Assembly (NCBI GenBank): GCA_000383715.1 | Contig: KB912001.1 | Span: 90,133-154,132 of the forward strand | Length of the DNA: 64,000 nucleotides | DNA from: Verrucomicrobia bacterium SCGC AAA164-E04 | GTDB taxonomy: Bacteria; Verrucomicrobiota; Verrucomicrobiia; Limisphaerales; AAA164-E04 | Reading direction: 5' to 3' | Shown: piece after piece, positions 34,503 to 42,928 of the stretch | Layout: each line of letters begins with the position of its first letter | Position numbering within the stretch: position 1 is the first letter of the stretch | Notes under the pieces: model-generated | The model's database searches: none | Seen by the model: only the letters and a program-made list of their open reading frames with translations | Told to the model about the DNA's origin: nothing | Position numbers and translations under genes: made by a program

Positions 34503-36335
34503 ATGTATCAGGTTGCAGGAATATTGAGAGATATCTTCAAGACATGGGCTCATTGCAAACGTGCCACCATGGTGGCTGTTTGTCTGGGGATTGGCTCCCC
34601 TTGGATGCAGGGCATTGGAGTCGGGACCTTGAACGCCGCGGAACGTCCCAACGTGATCCTCATCATCACCGATGATCAGGGTTATGGTGACTTTGGTTTT
34701 ACCGGCAACCCGATTTTGAGAACCCCAAATCTTGACGCTCTCCAACCAAAGAGCGCTCAGATGTCACAGTATTACGTAAGCCCGGTCTGCGCGCCCACGC
34801 GGGCCTGCCTCATGACCGGTAGATATAACTACCGCACTCGGTGTATCGACACCTATATTGGCCGGGCCATGATGGAGCCAGCAGAAATAACCGTCGCCGA
34901 ATCACTCTATTCCGCAGGATATGCGACAGGGATTTTTGGCAAATGGCATATGGGTGACAATTACCCAATGAGAGCCATGGATCAGGGATTCGAGGAATCT
35001 CTCGTACTACGCGGAGGTGGAATAGGGCAGCCCTCTGATCCGATTGGGGCGGAAGGCAAGTACACAGATCCAACGCTGTTTCACAATGGTCAGGAAGTGC
35101 AAAAGAAGGGCTACTGCACGGATATCTACTTTGATCACGCCCTGAAATTCATTGAAGTCAGTAAAACCCGTAACAGACCCTTCTTTGTTTACCTACCCAC
35201 CAATGCTCCTCACGGGCCCTTTCATGATGTGCCTCAAGAGGAGTATGATTATTATAAGTCTTTAAATTTGGCGAACGACCAATTCCCACAAAATCAAGGG
35301 CATGCGCTTCCCGAAAACGCTAACCTCGATAAACGAGCACGGATTTTCGCAATGATCGATAACATTGATCAAAATATCGGAAAATTGAAAAATAGCCTCG
35401 AAGCGCTGGAACTATTAGAAGATACGTTGATTATCTTCATGGTTGACAATGGGCCCAATGGACGCCGCTATGTGTCGGGCTTCCAAGGAAGTAAATCACA
35501 TGTTCATGAAGGAGGCATCAAATCCCCTCTTTTGATGCATTGGCCAAACCGACTGAAAGCAGGCGCAAGGTCGGATAAAGTGGTGGCTCATATCGACATC
35601 ACACCGACTATTCTGGATGCATGTGGGGTGACAGACAGAAAAGTTTGGGATCAATTTGATGGACGCAGTTTCCTTCCTCTTCTTGATGGACGCAATAGGC
35701 AGTGGCTCGATCGAACCGTGGTCATACAGTCTCATCGAGGTAACTTACCGGTACGCTATCACCACTTCGCGGCGCGCAATCAAAGATGGAAATTACTGCA
35801 TGCCTCGGGATTCGGAAACGAATCATTTGAAGGCAGCCCCCGCTTCGAGCTCTATGACATGCTGCTCGATCCTTTCGAATCACAAGACCTTTCCGCAACC
35901 TTCCCGCATGTCGTTACTTCCATGACGAATGCCTATGACGCCTGGTTTGATGATGTGAGTTCAACTCGCCCCAATAATTATGATCCTCCACGCATCATCA
36001 TCGGATCGCCCAAACAAAATCGGAGTGTGTTAACTCGACAGGATTGGCGTCATCAATCAGGGAAACCATGGGGTGCAGCATCCAACGGCGAATGGTGGAC
36101 TCATTTTCAAAGATCTGGAACCTACGAAGTCATCGTCCACACAAAAGGCGCTCAGGAGCCCGATACAATAACGTTGAAAGTTGGTGATAAGGAATGGTCT
36201 GAATACGAGACAATCTCGCCCTCTTCATTCAAATTTCAAATTGTCATCAATCGCGGTGGAGATCAAAAAATCAAAACGTGGGTCAAATCCGGCGATCTTT
36301 CCAGTGGCCCACATCAGTTAGAGATTTTGAATTGA
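34503..36335 (+). CDS. exported type I sulfatase with a C-terminal accessory domain
   Basis: 610 residues; an ATG at 34569 is an alternative start that still precedes a weak leader. Metal site NVILIITDDQGYGDFGF (DD at 57-58), FGly Cys96 in CAPTRACLMTGRYNYR, FGKWHMGDN and FMVDNGPNGRRY. After the sulfatase fold (about residue 500) come about 100 residues (SGEWWTHFQRSGTYEVIVHT-like, then TITLKVGDKEWSEY) resembling a beta-sandwich found at the end of many PVC arylsulfatases, perhaps for carbohydrate binding. Followed after 31 bases by the dehydrogenase/cytochrome fusion on the same strand. Confidence 0.92.
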   Translation: MYQVAGILRDIFKTWAHCKRATMVAVCLGIGSPWMQGIGVGTLNAAERPNVILIITDDQGYGDFGFTGNPILRTPNLDALQPKSAQMSQYYVSPVCAPTRACLMTGRYNYRTRCIDTYIGRAMMEPAEITVAESLYSAGYATGIFGKWHMGDNYPMRAMDQGFEESLVLRGGGIGQPSDPIGAEGKYTDPTLFHNGQEVQKKGYCTDIYFDHALKFIEVSKTRNRPFFVYLPTNAPHGPFHDVPQEEYDYYKSLNLANDQFPQNQGHALPENANLDKRARIFAMIDNIDQNIGKLKNSLEALELLEDTLIIFMVDNGPNGRRYVSGFQGSKSHVHEGGIKSPLLMHWPNRLKAGARSDKVVAHIDITPTILDACGVTDRKVWDQFDGRSFLPLLDGRNRQWLDRTVVIQSHRGNLPVRYHHFAARNQRWKLLHASGFGNESFEGSPRFELYDMLLDPFESQDLSATFPHVVTSMTNAYDAWFDDVSSTRPNNYDPPRIIIGSPKQNRSVLTRQDWRHQSGKPWGAASNGEWWTHFQRSGTYEVIVHTKGAQEPDTITLKVGDKEWSEYETISPSSFKFQIVINRGGDQKIKTWVKSGDLSSGPHQLEILN

Positions 36336-36366
36336 AATCTCCCCATCATCATTCCATGTTATTATC

Positions 36367-39066
36367 ATGATAAGTGTCGGATGGCATTGCAGGGCACGTG
36401 CCCTGATCAAGGCAGTGATCCTGGGCCTGATTGGATTCCAGCCAGCAATCGGGGCCGCAACCCCCTGGGATAAGATCGTCCCCAACACCAGCATTGATCT
36501 ACCGGACCGCCCCAAGTGGTTGAGCTACGCCACGGCTGACAGATTCCCAACCCTTCGTTTTAATCAACCCGTTCAGATTGTTTTTCCCCCGGAGGAGGAT
36601 CATGCGAGGATGTTTGTGGTTGAAAAAATCGGCCGTGTCGTTGTCATCAGTAACCGCGATGAGCCCGAGCCCATTACCTTTTTGAATCTGGGGATAAAGG
36701 TTTACAATTATTCAGAATCAGGCCTTCTCTCACTCGCGTTTCATCCTAATTACAAAGACAACGGGCGATTGTTTATTTATTATGTAGCTCAGGAATGGAA
36801 CGGAACAGGCTGGGATTATTTTAACAGACTCTCCGAACTCAGCGTGGACCCGGAAGATCCTAACTCTGCACTTCCGGATTCAGAAAAAATAATCATCAAT
36901 CAACCTGACAAGCATTACGACCATAACGGAGGAGGCATGCTTTTCGGCCCTGATGGATACCTCTATCTATCCATTGGGGATGAGGGAGAATTCTACGATA
37001 TTCTGGGAAATGGGCAAAAGCTTGATAAGAACCTTTTTGCTGGAATGATTCGGATTGATGTGGATAAACGCCAGGGAAATCCGTTACCCAACCCACATGT
37101 CGCAAGTTCGGATCATTACGCTATTCCGTCAGATAATCCTTATTTGAATTTAACAGAGTTTCAGGGAATCGAATTGGAACCTGATAAGGTTCGCACTGAA
37201 TTTTATGCGATTGGCATGCGCAATCCATGGAGATTCTCTTTTGACCCATTGACCGGGAAACTCTACTCGGGAGATACCGGTGATCACACACGTGAGGAGA
37301 TCAACGAGATTGTCCTGGGTGGCAATTATGGATGGCCAAAGCGGGAAGGGAGCCTGCCGGGCCCCCAGCGCCATGCTGTCCATGATGCTGATCATGGCTT
37401 CGTTGACCCGGTTGCCGAATACGGACGAGAAGATGGCAACGACATCGCAGGCATGTTGGTCTATCGCGGCACTCAGTTTCCTGAATTGGATGGATCGATT
37501 TTGTTCTCTGACTACTTCGGGGGCTGGCTGGGCAGAGCGGTCGTTGCAGAGGGTCAATCACCTGAAATCGAATGGCTTGCCTGGGATGGGCACATAGCGG
37601 ATATCGCCTTGGACCCCATCGACGGACACGTATTGATGGCTGATATGAGCGAAGGCCGAATCAAGTTTTTGACACCACCCCCGTCAAGCAACCTTTCCGA
37701 TTTGCCACCGACACTGGCGGATACAGGAGCTTTCCTTGATGTAAAAAATTTCATTCTTCATCCCAGTTGGATTCCGTATGAAATCAATGTTCCCTTCTGG
37801 TCTGATCATGCCATCAAGTCAAGGTGGATAAGCTTGCCCGGAAGCAGCAGAGCGATGCGCTTTAAAGAGAATGAAGCCTGGGCTTTCCCCGGAGGAACCA
37901 TTTTCATGAAACACTTTGACCTGGAAACACGCCGGGGAGATCCATCAACAAAAAAACGTCTTGAAACGAGGTTTCTTATTTACACCGTATTGGGCAGTTA
38001 TTACGGAATCACTTATCGATGGAATGAAGCTCAGGACAATGCCATTCTCGTTCCTCCTGAAGGATTGAAAGAAACGATAAGCATCGAGGAAGATGGCGTG
38101 GATCGCTTGCAGGAATGGAACTTTCCCAGCGCGCGCGATTGTCTGGCATGTCACAATGGGGGACCTGATTTCAAGGCGGCTGGGCGTTTTGGACGATATG
38201 CCCTGGGCTTCAACACAGCCCAGCTTAACCGGGAAGCAAGTTTTGAAGGTGAAGTTTTCAATCAGCTTCACGCCATGGATCAAGCAGGCAGACTCAATCC
38301 TCCTTTGAATAAGTCCATCCATCAATTACCACGCTTGGCTGCGGCCGATGATGAAGGAGCCAGTCTGACTTACCGAGTCAGATCCTATCTTGCATCGAAC
38401 TGTGAAGCCTGCCACGAGAGCGTTTCCAGCCGATCCAGGCTTCACTGGAATGCCACCTTCGAGGTCACTACCCCCGAAACCAAAATCGTTCATGAAAAAC
38501 CTTACAACCACATGGGCATACCGGATGGCCGCCTCATCCACCGTTTCGACCCATCGAAATCGATCCTACTCGAACGCATCGGCCGCAATGGCCTCGAGCG
38601 CATGCCGCCATTGGGTAGTACTGAAATCGATGAGCAAGCGGTCAACCTGATTCAACGTTGGATCACGGAAGATTTGTCCAAACCCCAGTCGTTTACTGAT
38701 TGGGTTCGCCTCTATTTCAGGGCAGTCGCTGATCCTGATTCGATTGCCGCCTTGGACAGTGACGGGGACAATATTTCAAACTTCCTTGAATTCCTGACAC
38801 AAACCGACCCGACAGACCCAGATGACTTTTATGAGATAAGAATCGATCGCCATGAAAACACGGTTCAAATTCATGTACCGACTATTTTAAACACTTATGC
38901 TGAGATTCAATGGACGGCAACTCCTGGAGATCATCAATCATGGAAAACCTTGGAAGTGCCGGAAAACACTCATTTCTATCCGGCGAATTCAACGCTGAGA
39001 ACGATTGATGTCTCCAAGGTCAATCTGGGGTCAGCCTTTTTCAGGGTGCGTCTTCACGAGCTTTGA
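36367..39066 (+). CDS. PQQ-type sugar dehydrogenase fused to a dihaem domain and a TSP3-like calcium tail
   Basis: 899 residues with a leader (AVILGLIGFQPAIGA). Residues of about 50-430 are a GSDH propeller (GLLSLAFHPNYKDNGRLFIY, HNGGGMLFGPDGYLYLSIGD, GMRNPWRFSFDPLTGKLY, NYGWPKREG). Residues of about 440-770 resemble the SO2930/HNE_0200 dihaem family: IPYEINVPFWSDHAIKSRW, SARDCLACHNGG with haem 1 at 592-596 and CEACH with haem 2 at 679-683. A calcium loop DSDGDNISNFLEF starting at 797 and TDPTDPDD form a thrombospondin-3-like segment before a final beta domain. It probably passes sugar-oxidation electrons straight to haem in one polypeptide. Confidence 0.88.
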   Translation: MISVGWHCRARALIKAVILGLIGFQPAIGAATPWDKIVPNTSIDLPDRPKWLSYATADRFPTLRFNQPVQIVFPPEEDHARMFVVEKIGRVVVISNRDEPEPITFLNLGIKVYNYSESGLLSLAFHPNYKDNGRLFIYYVAQEWNGTGWDYFNRLSELSVDPEDPNSALPDSEKIIINQPDKHYDHNGGGMLFGPDGYLYLSIGDEGEFYDILGNGQKLDKNLFAGMIRIDVDKRQGNPLPNPHVASSDHYAIPSDNPYLNLTEFQGIELEPDKVRTEFYAIGMRNPWRFSFDPLTGKLYSGDTGDHTREEINEIVLGGNYGWPKREGSLPGPQRHAVHDADHGFVDPVAEYGREDGNDIAGMLVYRGTQFPELDGSILFSDYFGGWLGRAVVAEGQSPEIEWLAWDGHIADIALDPIDGHVLMADMSEGRIKFLTPPPSSNLSDLPPTLADTGAFLDVKNFILHPSWIPYEINVPFWSDHAIKSRWISLPGSSRAMRFKENEAWAFPGGTIFMKHFDLETRRGDPSTKKRLETRFLIYTVLGSYYGITYRWNEAQDNAILVPPEGLKETISIEEDGVDRLQEWNFPSARDCLACHNGGPDFKAAGRFGRYALGFNTAQLNREASFEGEVFNQLHAMDQAGRLNPPLNKSIHQLPRLAAADDEGASLTYRVRSYLASNCEACHESVSSRSRLHWNATFEVTTPETKIVHEKPYNHMGIPDGRLIHRFDPSKSILLERIGRNGLERMPPLGSTEIDEQAVNLIQRWITEDLSKPQSFTDWVRLYFRAVADPDSIAALDSDGDNISNFLEFLTQTDPTDPDDFYEIRIDRHENTVQIHVPTILNTYAEIQWTATPGDHQSWKTLEVPENTHFYPANSTLRTIDVSKVNLGSAFFRVRLHEL

Positions 39067-39085
39067 AAATGAGTCAGTTGTACTA

Positions 39086-39877
39086 TTATTGAGCAGTCCA
39101 ACCACCATCCACAGAGAGCATGCTCCCTGTCACATAACTTGAGGAAGGGCTCGCGAGGTAGATCGCGGCCCCCTGAATCTCCTCCATGCGTCCCCAGCGC
39201 TTCAGGGCAGTCGCACCAACGATGAACTTCTTACCATCTTCTGTGTCGGCGATGGGAATGTTCATTTCGGTAAGAAAAGGTCCCGGACAAATGGCGTTCA
39301 CCGTGATACGCTCATGTGCCAATTCCAAAGAAAGCGAACGTGTTAATTGAACCACCGCTCCCTTACTCGAGGCATAAGGAGTACGATTGGCCACGCCTAC
39401 CAAACCAAGCGCGCTGGCAAGGTTGATGATACGCCCATATTGCGCTTTTTTCATGATGGGTGTGACTGCGCGGCAAGCCAGCCATGTTCCATTGACGTTG
39501 ATATCCATGACTTGCCTGAATTCATCAGGACTAAGGGAATCGATGGGACCCCGGATATTTATACCGGCGCTGTTCACCAAAATATCCAGGCGATTGAAAT
39601 ATTTCATCGCATGCGCAACCATGGCCTCATTTTGAGACGAATCAGTCACATCTGCCTGAAATCCAATCGCCTTCACTCCGAAATCTTTTTCCAGGTATTT
39701 GGCTGAAGCTTCACATTCGTCCAGATGCCTGCTCACCAACATGAGGTTGGCACCAGCGGAGGCAAGGCCCGCCGCCATGGCCAGTCCTAAACCTTTGGAA
39801 CCACCCGTAATGATTGCGGTCTGACCCTTGATTTGGAACTGAGTGATTCCGGGTAATTTTTCAGAGGCGTCTAACAT
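39086..39877 (-). CDS. short-chain dehydrogenase, gluconate 5-dehydrogenase-like
   Basis: 263 residues, cytoplasmic. Rossmann NAD(P) loop AIITGGSKGLGLA, D of ADVTD, NSAGI, catalytic Ser in NLASALGLVG and Y-A-S-S-K active site. The C-terminal SVDGGWTAQ is typical of classical SDRs. Best fit is the gluconate 5-dehydrogenase/2-deoxygluconate 3-dehydrogenase group. Last gene of a seven-gene minus-strand run, 22 bases after the TIM-barrel gene. Confidence 0.85.
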   Translation of the reverse strand: MLDASEKLPGITQFQIKGQTAIITGGSKGLGLAMAAGLASAGANLMLVSRHLDECEASAKYLEKDFGVKAIGFQADVTDSSQNEAMVAHAMKYFNRLDILVNSAGINIRGPIDSLSPDEFRQVMDINVNGTWLACRAVTPIMKKAQYGRIINLASALGLVGVANRTPYASSKGAVVQLTRSLSLELAHERITVNAICPGPFLTEMNIPIADTEDGKKFIVGATALKRWGRMEEIQGAAIYLASPSSSYVTGSMLSVDGGWTAQ

Positions 39878-39899
39878 GTCTGTTTTAATTAAAAATGAG

Positions 39900-40955
39900 T
39901 TAGGATAAACCGAGTTGCTTTCGGGCGTATTGAAAACATTCTCTCACATTGGCTTCTTCAAAAGCCAATCGTTGAGCATCCGATTTATCACTGATGCTTG
40001 GAAGTGGTTTTCGAGGTGGATGCTGTTTGATCCATTTTAAGATCGTGGCTAATTCATGCGCAGGTAATTCCTTCATCGTAAGCCAATATTCGTCTTTGAA
40101 CACAGGGACTATCAAAGGGTCGCGCGTGATCATTTCCAGATTGAATTGTATATCAGGGTTGGCACGCTCACAAACGTCACAAAGTTGATTCAAGTCCAGC
40201 ATGCCTTCACCAAGCGGGACCTCGCTCAGGAGAAACCCATCTTCACAGGCTTGTGCCCCCATGTCTTTGAGGTGTGTGGTCATGATAAACGGTGCGAGGG
40301 CTTCGACCTGAACATGGGGATCCTCCAGCAAAGATACGTTGTTACCGAAATCAAAACAAACCCCCACCGATTCACTGCTCAATCGATGCAACAAATCCAG
40401 CTGCTCATGACTGCGCCAGTCCTTGTGATTTTCAAAAGCCAACTTAACTCCATGTTGACGCACTATTTTTTCGGCCCTTACTAATGACTCCCATGACCGG
40501 GTTTTGAAATGTTGCCAATCTTCAAGTTTCCTGAATGTTTCATACCGTCGCCCCCCAAGACAAACGGTCCGCAATACAGTGGCCCCGGCTTCCTTCGCCA
40601 TGCGCACCGTCTCATCAAAACGATCGATGTCGGATTCTTTGCGTGGCAGTGAAATCTGCCCCTCCAGACGAATATCAAGGTTTTCTCTTCGCTCTCTTAC
40701 CTTCCCGGCAAAATCCCGGGTCCAACCGCGAACCCCTATTTGAAGACATCCTGCCTTCAGGCTCTTACAGTGATCCAGAACATCCAATGCATTTTTCCAA
40801 GCTGGAAACTCTTCACTGTAAAAACGAGAACCGCGCCTGTAAGAGGCTATGGATAGACCGAGTCTCTTACCTCGTTTGTGATCCTGTGCCTGTGTCAGCA
40901 TCGGAAGAGACAAAAGCAATCCTGAAGATTTTGTAATAAATTGGCGTCGATTCAT
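39900..40955 (-). CDS. TAT-exported sugar phosphate isomerase/epimerase-like TIM barrel
   Basis: 351 residues with a twin-arginine leader (MNRRQFITKSSGLLLSLPML). The xylose-isomerase-like barrel is seen in LEGQISLPRKESDIDRFDET, VKLAFENHKDWRSHEQL with metal Glu and His, VGVCFDFGNNVSLLEDP, FIMTTHLKDMGA and FNLEMITRDPLIV with a final metal Glu. Such exported barrels are frequent in Verrucomicrobia and Planctomycetes and act as isomerases, epimerases or keto-sugar lyases; the substrate is not known. Its position between two SDRs suggests a keto-sugar intermediate. Confidence 0.85.
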   Translation of the reverse strand: MNRRQFITKSSGLLLSLPMLTQAQDHKRGKRLGLSIASYRRGSRFYSEEFPAWKNALDVLDHCKSLKAGCLQIGVRGWTRDFAGKVRERRENLDIRLEGQISLPRKESDIDRFDETVRMAKEAGATVLRTVCLGGRRYETFRKLEDWQHFKTRSWESLVRAEKIVRQHGVKLAFENHKDWRSHEQLDLLHRLSSESVGVCFDFGNNVSLLEDPHVQVEALAPFIMTTHLKDMGAQACEDGFLLSEVPLGEGMLDLNQLCDVCERANPDIQFNLEMITRDPLIVPVFKDEYWLTMKELPAHELATILKWIKQHPPRKPLPSISDKSDAQRLAFEEANVRECFQYARKQLGLS

Positions 40956-40999
40956 ATGAGGTTTGAGATGCTTATTGAATGATCGTCCTATTCAGCCGG

Positions 41000-41734
41000 T
41001 CACGCATAAGGCATATGCCTGGGAGTAATGACGATCTCAGGTACCGTTGCACGTGCAGGAAGTTTCGCAACGGTTACCACCATTGAGGCAATGTCGTCCG
41101 GCTGCAACATCCGGGCCCGTTGTTCTGCAGATGGAGGAACAGGACGTTTATCGAGAATGGGCGTCTCTGTTTCTCCTGGATAAATATTCGTGACACTTAC
41201 TCCATCTGGAAGAACCTCCAAATTCGCATAAGTACCAATCGCACTCTGGGCAAATTTGGACGCACAATAAGGTAATCCTGCTAATTGCATGGCACGCAGA
41301 CCTGCCAAGGAAACCACATTGATGATCAATCCGCTCCTGCGTTCTCGCATTGAGGGCAGGACCGCTCGCATGCAATTATAAGCTCCGGTTGCATTGGCAT
41401 CCATGACCTGATCCATGGCCTCCGGCTCCATGTCTGCAAACGTGCGCTTCGGCACATTCATGCCAGCGCTGTATACCAAAATATCTACCTGCCCCAATGT
41501 TTCAGTCACCCAATCCACAAGTGATTGAACCTTGCTTCGATCCACGACGTCACATGTTTTAATCTTGAAAGAATTCCCGACATCCGGCAAAGAACAGGCG
41601 GCCTCGAGAGAGGATTCTGTTCGCGCGGAAAGGACTACTTCGGCACCTTCGACAGCCAAAGCCTTTCCAATACCCAAACCAATACCAGAACCACCGCCCA
41701 CCACGAGGACCACTTTGTTTTCAAGGGATTGCAT
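41000..41734 (-). CDS. short-chain dehydrogenase
   Basis: 244 residues. Glycine-rich loop VVGGGSGIGLGIG, CDVVD, YSAGMN and the active site Y-C-A-S-K with upstream Ser in VVSLAGL. The C-terminus departs from the D-G-G form (PEIVITPRHMPY), as in serine-dehydrogenase-like and YdfG-like SDRs. Cytoplasmic oxidoreductase of unknown substrate. 44 bases before the TIM-barrel start. Confidence 0.83.
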   Translation of the reverse strand: MQSLENKVVLVVGGGSGIGLGIGKALAVEGAEVVLSARTESSLEAACSLPDVGNSFKIKTCDVVDRSKVQSLVDWVTETLGQVDILVYSAGMNVPKRTFADMEPEAMDQVMDANATGAYNCMRAVLPSMRERRSGLIINVVSLAGLRAMQLAGLPYCASKFAQSAIGTYANLEVLPDGVSVTNIYPGETETPILDKRPVPPSAEQRARMLQPDDIASMVVTVAKLPARATVPEIVITPRHMPYA

Positions 41735-41833
41735 CTATCCTGTATAAAGTTTGACTCCAGATTCATCAAGCACCTTTGGGAGTCGGCCCCACCTATTGAC
41801 GCTTTTTTTACTTTCGAAATTTCAAGACCCCAG

Positions 41834-42928
41834 TCAAGGCAGATCAAAAGCATAGATCGTCGTGGTTTCAAAACGATCACCCGGGTTCAGGATGGTGGAC
41901 GGAAAATGAGGATGATGCACCGAATCAGGGTAGTGTTGTGTTTCAAGGCAGAATCCAAGTGGATTGCCTGTATATAACTGCACTCCTGGTTGGTCCGTAA
42001 AGGTCTTCATCACACGACCACTCCCTGGCTCTTTGACCGTTGCGGTATGCACGATTGACTGACCTCCACCAGTAATCACATAGTTATGATCGTATAAATG
42101 CGCTCTGGGCTGGGAATCATCTGCTCTTTCTCCTATGGGATGAAACTCACGAAAGTCGAGCGCGGTGCCGTCCACCGTGGCATACTTTCCGGTAGGGATC
42201 AGTAATTCGTCCGAAGGAGTGTAAATATCAGCCTTGATAAAAAGTTCATGATTTTCAAAACCACCTTGATCAGCCAGGTTAAAGTAGGCGTGGTTGGTTA
42301 GATTAACTGGGGTGCTTTTGTCAGTTGAAGCCTCGTAGTATAATTTCACTTCATTCTTGTCGTTGAGCGAATAAGTCACATGCACCGTCAAATTGCCGGG
42401 GAAACCTTCTTCCCCATCGACAGCCTTGTATGTCAGGCGCACTGCAGCGCTGTCTTTTGTAACGGGCAACAGATCCGCAGACCATACCACTTTGGCAAAC
42501 CCCTTGCGACCACCATGAATATGGTGAGGACCTGTATTCCGGGTCACTTCATATTCGGTGTTTCCAATGGAAAATTTGGCATGGGCTATTCGATTTGCAA
42601 AACGGCCGATAACCGACCCAGCAGGATAGCCCTTGAGGTAAGGTTCCAACGTTTCCTCTCCAGCGATCACATTCAAATGCTCCAAACCCTTTCTGGGCAA
42701 ATTGATTGCTGTCATGGTAGCTCCGTATTCAATGAGTTTCAGTTCAACACCATTTACGTTTCGTAAGGTATATTGGTGAATCAATTCACCATCAGGCATG
42801 ACCCCGAATTGACGCACTTCCAATCGATTAAAAGAAGCTGAATTTGCAGATTGTTGTGAATGTGTTTCGGCTGAATGTTGCATGATAAAGGCCACTGCGG
42901 CGAGCAAGGTAATTAATGTTTGTTTCAT
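41834..42928 (-). CDS. galM: exported aldose 1-epimerase (mutarotase)
   Basis: 364 residues with a leader (LITLLAAVAFIMQHSA). Mutarotase blocks: GVELKLIEYGATMTAINLP, GSVIGRFANRIAHAKF, GPHHIHGGRKGFAKVVW with the catalytic His region, PVNLTNHAYFNLADQGG with the second His, and FCLETQHYPDSVHHPHFPS with the catalytic Glu. Interconverts alpha and beta anomers of hexoses, here probably in the periplasm upstream of a sugar dehydrogenase. Start overlaps the stop of the large haem protein by 4 bases. Confidence 0.9.
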   Translation of the reverse strand: MKQTLITLLAAVAFIMQHSAETHSQQSANSASFNRLEVRQFGVMPDGELIHQYTLRNVNGVELKLIEYGATMTAINLPRKGLEHLNVIAGEETLEPYLKGYPAGSVIGRFANRIAHAKFSIGNTEYEVTRNTGPHHIHGGRKGFAKVVWSADLLPVTKDSAAVRLTYKAVDGEEGFPGNLTVHVTYSLNDKNEVKLYYEASTDKSTPVNLTNHAYFNLADQGGFENHELFIKADIYTPSDELLIPTGKYATVDGTALDFREFHPIGERADDSQPRAHLYDHNYVITGGGQSIVHTATVKEPGSGRVMKTFTDQPGVQLYTGNPLGFCLETQHYPDSVHHPHFPSTILNPGDRFETTTIYAFDLP

